From the NCBI GenBank assembly GCA_017461685.1, contig JAFTXF010000071.1, positions 1-8,174 on the forward strand: 8,174 nt of DNA, written 5' to 3'. The notes under the pieces are model-generated. The model was given only the letters and a program-made list of their open reading frames with translations, searched no databases and was not told where the DNA came from. This DNA is from Lachnospiraceae bacterium. GTDB lineage: Bacteria > Bacillota > Clostridia > Lachnospirales > Lachnospiraceae. Position 1 is the stretch's first letter. Each line of letters begins with the position of its first letter. Both the position numbers and the translations under genes were made by a program. This document shows, one piece after another, positions 1 to 6,136 of the stretch.

Positions 1-1
1 C

Positions 2-1477
2 GACAGCTATCAGTACGTTCCGCCTACCGAAGAAGAATTGACAAAACAAAGGGAATTAAGCAGTAATGGGGAGATATTATTCAGTATCCTGGTGCCGGTG
101 TACCGTACTCCGGAGAAGTATTTCCGGGAAATGATACAGTCTGTATTGGACCAGAGTTATCCGCACTGGGAACTTTTGTTGGGAGATGCAAGTCCGGAAC
201 CAACCCCGGCTGCAAGTACCCATGAGAGCCCGGCTGTAAGTCCGAATGCCAATTCTGATGCGAATCCGGCTTCAAATGCAGGTACGGTCACAAGCCTGCA
301 GGCGATTGTGAATGAAATAAATGACACACGCGTCAAATATATAAAAATAGCCGAAAACAAAGGCATTTCCGCTAACACCAACGTTGTTTTAGAGAAAGCA
401 ACAGGACAGTATATCGGGCTTTTGGACCATGATGATATACTGACTCCGGATGCCCTGTTCTGTATGTACGAGGCCATAAAGCAGAGTGCAGAAAAAGGCA
501 TATGTGCCAAAATGCTTTATTCCGACGAGGACAAGGGCGACGGTGAGATGCAGTATTTTTATGATTTGAATGCGAAACCGGCCTTTGATCAGGACTATTT
601 GTGGAGCAATAATTATATCTGCCACTTTACGGTAATGGAAGCGGAGCTTATGAAGAAGCTGGGCTTTCGTAAGGAGTTTGACGGTGCTCAGGACTTTGAT
701 ATTATCCTTCGGGCTGCAAGAGAAATCGAAAAAGAACGAAAAATTGCTTCTATAAATTCACAAGTTGTTAACATTTCCCGCGTATTATACCATTGGAGAT
801 GCCATATGGACTCTACGGCAGTGAATCCGCAGAGTAAGCTTTATGCTTACGAAGCAGGAAAACGTGCTGTGGAAGAGGATTTACAGGTTCGTGGCATTGA
901 GGTCAAGGTCAGCCATAGCAAACACTTGGGATTTTATCAGGTGTCATTTGCAGATATTTTTAAAGACAGGCCGGAGGTGGCCATGGTAGCAGGTCCTGTT
1001 TACAAGCAGGGCCGTATTGCAGGCGGAGCCAGAAGGGAATCGGGTGAGCTGTTGTACGGCGGCCTGAGGAAGGGCTTTAGCGGCGGACATCTGCACAGAG
1101 CCAGTGTGTGGCAGCAGTGTTTCGCAGCGGATTTCGGACAGGCTGTAGTGCGCAGGGACTTGTTTTTAAATTTTTTGCAAAGTCGGGAGCCGGATACCGG
1201 TGAGGATGCTAAGGCTGTTTTGCATGCTGTTTCAGAATGGACTGATAAGACGCTTGAAAACTGTGCTGATGTGCCGGTAAAGAGCGGAATAGAAGCAGCT
1301 TCTGTTCCTTGTGGAGAGGAGAGACTGATGAACAGTTCCTGCTTAGAAGCAGTGATGCAGCCGCAGGAAGTTTTAAAACACTTGACAGAAGAACAACGGG
1401 ATAGATTATGTATGGCATGGGCAAACTATGTACACGCCAGAGGCATGATTATTTTATACAATCCGGAAATGGAGTAG
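2..1477 (+). CDS. GT2-family glycosyltransferase for surface polysaccharide, 5'-partial
   Basis: The reading frame is open to the left edge (codons from position 2 read DSYQYVPPTEEEL), so the TTG at 38 is an internal leucine codon and the true start lies outside the window; 491 residues are visible. Residue numbers here count from 38. A GT-A domain begins at FSILVPVYRTPEKYF (15-29), followed by ENKGISANTN (106-115), the nucleotide-sugar/metal site LDHDD (129-133), SDEDK (162-166), FDGAQDFD in the acceptor region (214-221) and YHWRCH (251-256). This pattern matches clostridial GT2 enzymes that transfer sugars, often rhamnose, in cell-wall or O-antigen-like polymers; donor and acceptor cannot be read from sequence. 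Two oddities: a Pro/Ala/Ser/Asn-rich insert (51-82) inside the fold, and a roughly 180-residue tail after the catalytic domain. The next gene starts 6 bases after the stop, which implies one operon. Confidence 0.88.
   Translation, partial: DSYQYVPPTEEELTKQRELSSNGEILFSILVPVYRTPEKYFREMIQSVLDQSYPHWELLLGDASPEPTPAASTHESPAVSPNANSDANPASNAGTVTSLQAIVNEINDTRVKYIKIAENKGISANTNVVLEKATGQYIGLLDHDDILTPDALFCMYEAIKQSAEKGICAKMLYSDEDKGDGEMQYFYDLNAKPAFDQDYLWSNNYICHFTVMEAELMKKLGFRKEFDGAQDFDIILRAAREIEKERKIASINSQVVNISRVLYHWRCHMDSTAVNPQSKLYAYEAGKRAVEEDLQVRGIEVKVSHSKHLGFYQVSFADIFKDRPEVAMVAGPVYKQGRIAGGARRESGELLYGGLRKGFSGGHLHRASVWQQCFAADFGQAVVRRDLFLNFLQSREPDTGEDAKAVLHAVSEWTDKTLENCADVPVKSGIEAASVPCGEERLMNSSCLEAVMQPQEVLKHLTEEQRDRLCMAWANYVHARGMIILYNPEME
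188..283 (+). repeat. Degenerate in-frame tandem repeat encoding a Pro/Ala/Ser/Asn linker
   Basis: Two 24-base units (188-211 and 212-235) both begin GCAAGT and end CCCGGCT. A third, 36-base unit (236-271) begins GTAAGT and ends TCCGGCT, and a trailing piece starts TCAAATGCA. All lengths are multiples of 12, so the reading frame is kept. The units encode ASPEPTPA, ASTHESPA and VSPNANSDANPA. The tract sits between the GDAS loop and the DTRVKYIKIAENKG strand of the glycosyltransferase, where family members known to me have only a short loop. The unit internals have diverged, so this looks like an old expansion. Confidence 0.7.
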
Positions 1478-1483
1478 CACAGG

Positions 1484-2455
1484 ATGGTTACCATTATTAT
1501 ACCCAATTATAACGGTTATGCTTTTTTGAAGGATTGTCTGGAGGCCTTGATGCCGCAGCTTAGCGAGCGGGTCAGGGTGTTGGTAGTAGATAATGGCTCC
1601 GAGGATGAATCCGTTTCTTTTTTGCAAAAGACCTCAGCGGATAACCCAAAAGAAATCGAGTGTATTTTCCTTAAGGAGAATACCGGCTTTTGCGGAGCAG
1701 TGAACGTTGGCATCAAGGCAAGCACGACCCGATATGTTATTTTATTAAATAATGACACTAAGGTTTTGCCGGGGTATGTGGACAGCCTGATTGCTGCTAT
1801 GGAGCAGGATGAGCGTATTTTTTCCGGAAGTGCCAGGATGCTTCAAATGCATGCACCGGAGCTTATCGATGATGCCGGAGATGAATACTGTGCGTTGGGC
1901 TGGGCTTTTGCCAGAGGCAAGGGGAAGCCGGCAGAGCAGTTTGACAGAAGCAGGGAAGTTTTTGCAGCCTGTGGCGGTGCCAGCATTTATCGCAGAGAGG
2001 TGTTTGAAAAGATAGGCTATTTTGATGAAAATCATTTTGCATATTTAGAGGATATTGACATCGGATACCGTGCCAGAATTTTTGGCTATCGTAACGTATA
2101 CGTTCCCGGGGCCGGAGTGCTGCATTTCGGCAGCGGCTTCAGCGGTTCCAGATACAATGCCTTTAAAGTAAAGCTTTCCAGCCGTAACAGCGTGTATCTT
2201 GCCTGGAAGAATATGCCGTTGCCACAGTTGATCATCAATGCTCCTTTTTTAGCGCTGGGATATTTGGTGAAGTATCTTTTTTTTGTGAGAAAAGGACTTG
2301 GAAAGGAATACCGGACCGGACTTGCAGAGGGCTTTCACCTTTGCAGAAAAGAAGAAGCCCGTGCGCACAAGGTGGGCGGTTTTCTTTTGCATCTTAAGGC
2401 CTACTGCCGTATTCAACTGTTATTATGGAAGAATTTATTTCATATAGAGCACTGA
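1484..2455 (+). CDS. GT2-family glycosyltransferase, WbbL-like (putative rhamnosyltransferase)
   Basis: This 323-residue protein is a complete GT-A fold enzyme of the COG1216 / WbbL type, which moves a nucleotide-activated sugar onto a lipid-linked glycan at the inner face of the membrane. Visible motifs are the N-terminal strand TIIIPNYNG (3-11), VVDNGSED (34-41), the glycine-rich ENTGFCGAVNVGI (65-77), the metal-binding LNND (88-91), CGGAS (163-167), LEDID carrying the likely catalytic acid (188-192) and LHFGSG (213-218). A hydrophobic stretch at about 248-268 probably docks the C-terminus to the membrane. The length is normal for the family. ATG 1484 is supported by GGAG at 1471-1474, which lies inside the end of the preceding gene, so translational coupling is likely. 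A rhamnosyl donor is the common case for this family but is only an inference here. Confidence 0.9.
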   Translation: MVTIIIPNYNGYAFLKDCLEALMPQLSERVRVLVVDNGSEDESVSFLQKTSADNPKEIECIFLKENTGFCGAVNVGIKASTTRYVILLNNDTKVLPGYVDSLIAAMEQDERIFSGSARMLQMHAPELIDDAGDEYCALGWAFARGKGKPAEQFDRSREVFAACGGASIYRREVFEKIGYFDENHFAYLEDIDIGYRARIFGYRNVYVPGAGVLHFGSGFSGSRYNAFKVKLSSRNSVYLAWKNMPLPQLIINAPFLALGYLVKYLFFVRKGLGKEYRTGLAEGFHLCRKEEARAHKVGGFLLHLKAYCRIQLLLWKNLFHIEH

Positions 2456-2504
2456 CACTAAGAGACAAATCATAGGAAATGTACTATTTATAGTAGAGGA
2501 TTTT

Positions 2505-3902
2505 ATGATAAAGGATAATCAGAAATTATTAAATAAAATTCATTTACTGCTGGACGCCGTTGTTATTGTTTTTGCTTACGTTCTGGCCTGGCTTATCAGG
2601 TTTGAATTCGGCAGGGTAACAGGCGGTGTGCTTCCGAGGGAAGATTATTTTGCGGCACTTTTCGTACTGGTGCCGGGATATTTATCACTTTATTCGGCCT
2701 TTCAGCTTTATACGCCGAAGCGTACTACACGTACCAGGGTTGAGATATTTACCCTTGTGAAGGCTAATACAGTGGGCTTGTTCGGATATCTGGCGGCATT
2801 ATATCTGCTCCACCAGGAAGACTATTCCCGTAGCATGATTGCTATTTTTTATGTGTTGAATATAGCACTGGCCAGCGGATACCGCGTGGTACTGCGTGAT
2901 ATGATTCGGCATTTCCGCAAGAAAGGCTACAATCTCAAGCATGTACTGCTAGTTGGTTATTCCAGGGCAGCAGAGCAGTATATTGAGCGCATCAAACAGA
3001 ATCCTGCATGGGGCTATCAGATTATGGGTGTGCTGGATGACCATATGGACCGGGATGTGAATTTCAAAGGAATTCATGTCATCGGTGAGATTGATGAGAT
3101 TTACCGGATTTTACCGGAAAATAATCTGGATGAAATTGCTATTACGCTGTCTTTGAGTGATTACGACAGACTGGAAGAAATCGTTTCCTTTTGTGAGAAG
3201 AGTGGTGTGCACACCAAGTTTATTCCGGATTACAATGCAGTCATTCCGACGAAACCGTACACAGAGGATTTGGACGGTTTACCGGTAATCAATATCAGAA
3301 ATGTACCGTTGACCAGCGGATGGAATCAATTCCTGAAGCGTTCTGTGGATTTGTTTGGCGGTATTGTGGCGTGCATTTTGTTTTCACCTGTGATGCTGGT
3401 ATGCGCCATACTGATTAAGCTTACGTCGGAGGGCCCGATATTATTTAAGCAGGAAAGAATCGGTCTTCACAACAGACCGTTTTATATGTATAAATTCCGC
3501 TCTATGCGGTTACAGACTGTAGAGGACGAGGCAAAGGGCTGGACGGTCAAAAATGACCCGCGAGTGACAGGCATTGGTAAGTTTATGAGAAAGACCAGTC
3601 TGGATGAGCTGCCCCAGCTGTTCAATATTTTAAAAGGCGACATGAGTCTGGTGGGACCAAGACCGGAGCGGCCGCAGTTTGTAGAGAAGTTCAAGGAAGA
3701 AGTTCCACGTTATATGATTAAGCATCAGGTTCGCCCGGGTATGACCGGCTGGGCACAGGTGAACGGATACCGTGGTGATACATCCATTCGCAAGCGTATT
3801 GATTGTGATATTTATTATATTGAGAACTGGACTCTTGCACTGGATTTTAAAATCATTATATTAACCTTTGTAAAAGGTTTTATTAATAAAAACGCTTACT
3901 AA
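2505..3902 (+). CDS. Polyprenyl glycosylphosphotransferase (initiating sugar-1-phosphate transferase)
   Basis: This 465-residue enzyme has the layout of the WbaP/CpsE/WcaJ family. Such enzymes transfer a sugar-1-phosphate from a UDP-sugar to undecaprenyl phosphate, the first step in building a capsule, exopolysaccharide or wall polysaccharide. The N-terminal part holds about four membrane segments (roughly 12-31, 47-66, 87-103, 110-128). A Rossmann-like middle domain starts at HVLLVGYSRAAEQYI (146-160). A further membrane or re-entrant helix (282-305) precedes the catalytic domain, with GPILFKQERIG (310-320), YKFRSMR (329-335), the Asp-Glu pair in SLDELPQLFN (365-374), SLVGPRPERP (381-390) and RPGMTGWAQVNGYRG (410-424). 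The length is typical and all key motifs are intact. ATG 2505 follows AGAGGA at 2495-2500 with a short 4-base gap. The sugar, often glucose, galactose or an N-acetyl sugar, cannot be decided from the sequence. Confidence 0.95.
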   Translation: MIKDNQKLLNKIHLLLDAVVIVFAYVLAWLIRFEFGRVTGGVLPREDYFAALFVLVPGYLSLYSAFQLYTPKRTTRTRVEIFTLVKANTVGLFGYLAALYLLHQEDYSRSMIAIFYVLNIALASGYRVVLRDMIRHFRKKGYNLKHVLLVGYSRAAEQYIERIKQNPAWGYQIMGVLDDHMDRDVNFKGIHVIGEIDEIYRILPENNLDEIAITLSLSDYDRLEEIVSFCEKSGVHTKFIPDYNAVIPTKPYTEDLDGLPVINIRNVPLTSGWNQFLKRSVDLFGGIVACILFSPVMLVCAILIKLTSEGPILFKQERIGLHNRPFYMYKFRSMRLQTVEDEAKGWTVKNDPRVTGIGKFMRKTSLDELPQLFNILKGDMSLVGPRPERPQFVEKFKEEVPRYMIKHQVRPGMTGWAQVNGYRGDTSIRKRIDCDIYYIENWTLALDFKIIILTFVKGFINKNAY

Positions 3903-3931
3903 GCGAATAACATGCATTTAAGGAGATAATC

Positions 3932-5023
3932 ATGGCTACTGAAAGTACAAGCAGAGGAAGTAATGCAGCAAAAGCAAAAAAAACCAAAAAAGTGCGCAAT
4001 ATTGTCATTTTAGTTGTAGAAGTGTTAGTATTGGCAATGATGTTGGGTGTGTTATGGTTTGTTACCAGAGCGACTGACGAAGAAGAAGGTATTCAAAAGG
4101 TTGAGATACCGGAAGAAGAGATTATTGTAAATGAAGAAGTTCAGGAGAACGAGAATCTGGACAAGTACCGTACCATCGCTTTATTCGGTCTTGACTCTAC
4201 AGTAGGTGAACTGAAATCCAATACCAGAAGCGATACTATTATGATTGCATCTGTGAATAATGAAACCAAAGAAGTGCGTCTGATGAGTGTGTACCGTGAT
4301 ACATACTTAAATCTCGGTAATGACACCTACAATAAGTGTAATGCAGCTTATGCAAAGGGCGGTCCAAAGCAGGCCATGAGTATGTTGAATATGAATCTGG
4401 ACTTAGAGATTAAAGATTTTGTTGCAGTCGGATTCAAGGGTGTTGTGGATGTTGTCGACGCGATTGGCGGTGTTTATATTGATGTAGATGAAGCAGAGTT
4501 AGAGCATATCAACAATTATCAGATTAGTATTTCCGAAAACTTAAAGACCGATTATACTCCGGTCAAAAAAGCCGGTTATCAGAAACTGGACGGACTTCAG
4601 GCTACTGCTTACTGCCGTATCCGTTATACAGCAGGCGATGACTTTAAGCGTACAGAGCGCCAGAGAGAAGTACTTCAGGCTATTATGGAAGAGGCGAAGG
4701 ATTTAGATGTTGCCACACTTACCAAGATTGCCAATAGTGTATTCGGTAATGTATATACTTCTATCGATTTGAGTGAGATTCTTTCTCTTTTAAGTGACTT
4801 GGCTTCTTATACCGTCATTGATGAAGGCGGTTTCCCAAGCAGTGATTTCCGTACCGGTGCTACGATTGGCGGTATTGGTGACAGCGTAATCTGTAAGGAT
4901 TTAGAGGAAGCAGTTGTAGATTTCCATAAGAGATTCTTTGCAGACGAAGAATATCAGGTTTCTGAACAGTTAAAGAAAATCAGTGAGACGATTCATGCTA
5001 ATACAGATGCATATGTTCGTTAA
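3932..5023 (+). CDS. LytR-CpsA-Psr (LCP) family wall-polymer phosphotransferase
   Basis: LCP enzymes act outside the membrane and transfer a lipid-carried phosphoglycan, such as teichoic acid, capsule or rhamnan, onto peptidoglycan. This 363-residue protein has a basic cytoplasmic N-terminus (KAKKTKKVR, 14-22), one membrane anchor (about 23-45), an acidic linker rich in Glu (49-75) and a single LCP domain. The domain shows IALFGLDS (82-89), RSDTIMI (99-105), SVYRDTYLN (119-127), KCNAAYAKGG (135-144), VDAIGGVYIDV (175-185), YCRIRYT (227-233) and DFKRTERQR (237-245). The Arg and Asp residues known to hold the lipid pyrophosphate and Mg in LCP proteins are kept. No extra C-terminal LytR_C domain is present. 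A strong AAGGAG at 3920-3925, 6 bases before ATG 3932, fixes the start. Its place directly after the priming transferase suggests that the polymer made here is wall-linked. Confidence 0.94.
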   Translation: MATESTSRGSNAAKAKKTKKVRNIVILVVEVLVLAMMLGVLWFVTRATDEEEGIQKVEIPEEEIIVNEEVQENENLDKYRTIALFGLDSTVGELKSNTRSDTIMIASVNNETKEVRLMSVYRDTYLNLGNDTYNKCNAAYAKGGPKQAMSMLNMNLDLEIKDFVAVGFKGVVDVVDAIGGVYIDVDEAELEHINNYQISISENLKTDYTPVKKAGYQKLDGLQATAYCRIRYTAGDDFKRTERQREVLQAIMEEAKDLDVATLTKIANSVFGNVYTSIDLSEILSLLSDLASYTVIDEGGFPSSDFRTGATIGGIGDSVICKDLEEAVVDFHKRFFADEEYQVSEQLKKISETIHANTDAYVR

Positions 5024-5041
5024 TAAAATATAAGGCTAAAG

Positions 5042-5082
5042 AGGCTGTTGCGAAGCGGTGAAGACTGGCTTTGCAGCAGCCT
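5042..5082 (+). other. Intercistronic stem-loop between the LCP and GT2 genes
   Basis: AGGCTGTTGCGAAG (5042-5055) pairs along all 14 positions with CTTTGCAGCAGCCT (5069-5082), with 12 Watson-Crick pairs and two G-U pairs (5048-5076 and 5052-5072). The 13-base loop can fold further through CGGT (5056-5059) with ACTG (5064-5067), closed by GAAG. No run of T follows, so on the plus strand it is not a standard intrinsic terminator. It lies 18 bases after the LCP stop and ends 26 bases before the next start. It could be an mRNA-stabilising or processing hairpin, an attenuator, or a weak terminator. Confidence 0.75.
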
Positions 5083-5095
5083 ATGTGTATGATAA

Positions 5096-5100
5096 AAGGA
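5096..5100 (+). promoter_or_regulatory. Ribosome binding site that decides the start of the third GT2 gene
   Basis: AAGGA lies 8 bases before ATG 5109. The alternative in-frame GTG at 5058 is in the loop of the 5042-5082 hairpin and lacks a ribosome binding site, so ATG 5109 is preferred. Confidence 0.8.
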
Positions 5101-5108
5101 AGAAAGTT

Positions 5109-6032
5109 ATGACAGTGGACGTGTTGATTCCAACCTATAAACCGGGGAAGGAATTTGTGAATTTGGTACAGCTGCTTTTAAAACAGACTGTAGAAATACG
5201 TAAAATCATTATTATGAATACCGAAGAGCAGTATTTTGAGCGCTTGATGATTGACCAGCCGGCGATTACCCAGATTCCCAAGCTGGAGGTGCATCATGTG
5301 TCCGGAAAGGAATTTGACCATGGCGGTACCAGGCACAAAGGCATGCAGTATTCGGGAGCAGATATTTGCATTTGCATGACGCAGGATGCTGTACCTTATG
5401 ATGAGCATTTGGTGGAAAATTTAATTGCACCACTTTCGGATACCGGGGTGGCAGTCAGCTATGCCAGACAGCTTCCCAAGGCTGATGCAGGACCGTTGGA
5501 GCAGTTTAGCCGCAGCTTCAATTATCCGGCGGAGTCAAAGTGCAAGACAGCCGCTGACATTGAAAGCATGGGGATTAAGGCATTTTTCTGTTCAGATGTG
5601 TGTGCCGCTTATAACCGTGATACTTATATGAAGCTGGGGGGCTTTATCAGACGCACCATATTTAATGAAGATATGATTTTTGCAGCCGGTGCCCTGAAAG
5701 CAGGCTATCATGTATATTACGCGGCAGAAGCCAAAGTACTGCATTCCCACGAATACGGTTTTGTGCAGCAGCTGCGCAGAAATTTTGACCTGGGTGTTTC
5801 TCAGGCGGACCATCCGGAGGTGTTTTCCGGCATTTCCTCCGAGAAGGAAGGCAAACGTATGGTTATGACCGCCTGCAGGCATTTTATAGCAATCGGGAAG
5901 CCGTGGGAAATTTTTCATCTGGTAATGCAGAGCGGTGCCAAATATATCGGATATTTTCTGGGCAAGCATTATAAAAAGATACCAAAATGCTGGATTAAGC
6001 GTATTACAACCAGTCAGGGATATTGGAGTTAG
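5109..6032 (+). CDS. GT2-family glycosyltransferase with FDHGGTRH motif
   Basis: Starting at ATG 5109, this is a 307-residue GT-A fold enzyme. The N-terminal strand VDVLIPTYKP (3-12) is followed by the family's FDHGGTRH (69-76), the nucleotide/metal-site region ICMTQDAVPYD (88-98), FFCSDVCAAYNR (159-170), GGF (177-179), NEDMIF with the likely catalytic acid (186-191) and HSHEYGF (212-218). Enzymes with this FDHGGTR pattern are commonly annotated as rhamnosyltransferases of surface polysaccharide clusters; the actual sugar is not shown by the sequence. The C-terminal part (about 255-300) is basic and amphipathic and may touch the membrane. An extension to GTG 5058 would add 17 residues unlike the family start and would place the start codon in a hairpin. 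The gene probably adds another sugar to the same polymer, although the hairpin upstream may set its expression apart from the LCP gene. Confidence 0.88.
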   Translation: MTVDVLIPTYKPGKEFVNLVQLLLKQTVEIRKIIIMNTEEQYFERLMIDQPAITQIPKLEVHHVSGKEFDHGGTRHKGMQYSGADICICMTQDAVPYDEHLVENLIAPLSDTGVAVSYARQLPKADAGPLEQFSRSFNYPAESKCKTAADIESMGIKAFFCSDVCAAYNRDTYMKLGGFIRRTIFNEDMIFAAGALKAGYHVYYAAEAKVLHSHEYGFVQQLRRNFDLGVSQADHPEVFSGISSEKEGKRMVMTACRHFIAIGKPWEIFHLVMQSGAKYIGYFLGKHYKKIPKCWIKRITTSQGYWS

Positions 6033-6099
6033 CGAACGCAATATCAGACCGTTGTGAGCAATGGCCTATACAGAAATCTACGGACGTATTTTAACATAT

Positions 6100-6122
6100 G
6101 GCTGTCGGAGAGAGAAACAGCC
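6100..6122 (+). other. Small stem-loop just upstream of the MATE gene
   Basis: GGCTGT (6100-6105) can pair with ACAGCC (6117-6122) around an 11-base purine-rich loop that itself contains GGAGAGAG. The stem ends 4 bases before the probable ribosome binding site at 6127-6131. It is only 6 bp, so it may be chance. Confidence 0.35.
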
Positions 6123-6126
6123 GGAT

Positions 6127-6131
6127 AGGAG
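6127..6131 (+). promoter_or_regulatory. Ribosome binding site that decides the MATE gene start
   Basis: AGGAG lies 5 bases before ATG 6137. The earlier in-frame ATG at 6098 has no purine-rich site upstream, and the 13 residues it would add contain no recognisable family sequence. Confidence 0.8.
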
Positions 6132-6136
6132 CAGAG

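Noticed and set aside
38..40. TTG at 38 as the start of the first glycosyltransferase
   Set aside because: The frame is open to the window edge with family-like sequence (YQYVPPTEEEL) before it, and no ribosome binding site precedes it. The gene is 5'-partial.
157..510. 117-residue open frame on the minus strand opposite the first glycosyltransferase
   Set aside because: It lies opposite conserved GT2 coding sequence, and its Ala/Gly/Ser-rich part is only the complement of the repeat insert.
2456..2504. Promoter before the priming transferase, with TATAGT at 2489-2494 as a -10 box
   Set aside because: No acceptable -35 box lies 16-18 bases upstream. The box belongs to a short AT-rich palindrome next to the ribosome binding site, and read-through from the preceding gene is enough to explain expression.
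5058..5108. N-terminal extension of the third GT2 gene from GTG 5058
   Set aside because: The codon lies in the loop of a strong hairpin, has no ribosome binding site, and the extra 17 residues do not look like the family. ATG 5109 has AAGGA 8 bases upstream.
5592..6041. 149-residue open frame on the minus strand opposite the third GT2 gene
   Set aside because: It is fully antisense to a gene with clear GT2 motifs, and its translation shows no recognisable domain. It is a shadow frame.
6098..6136. N-terminal extension of the MATE gene from ATG 6098
   Set aside because: No ribosome binding site precedes it, whereas ATG 6137 has AGGAG at 5 bases.
6033..6136. Promoter in the gap before the MATE gene
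   Set aside because: No pair of -35 and -10 boxes with sensible spacing could be found by eye.
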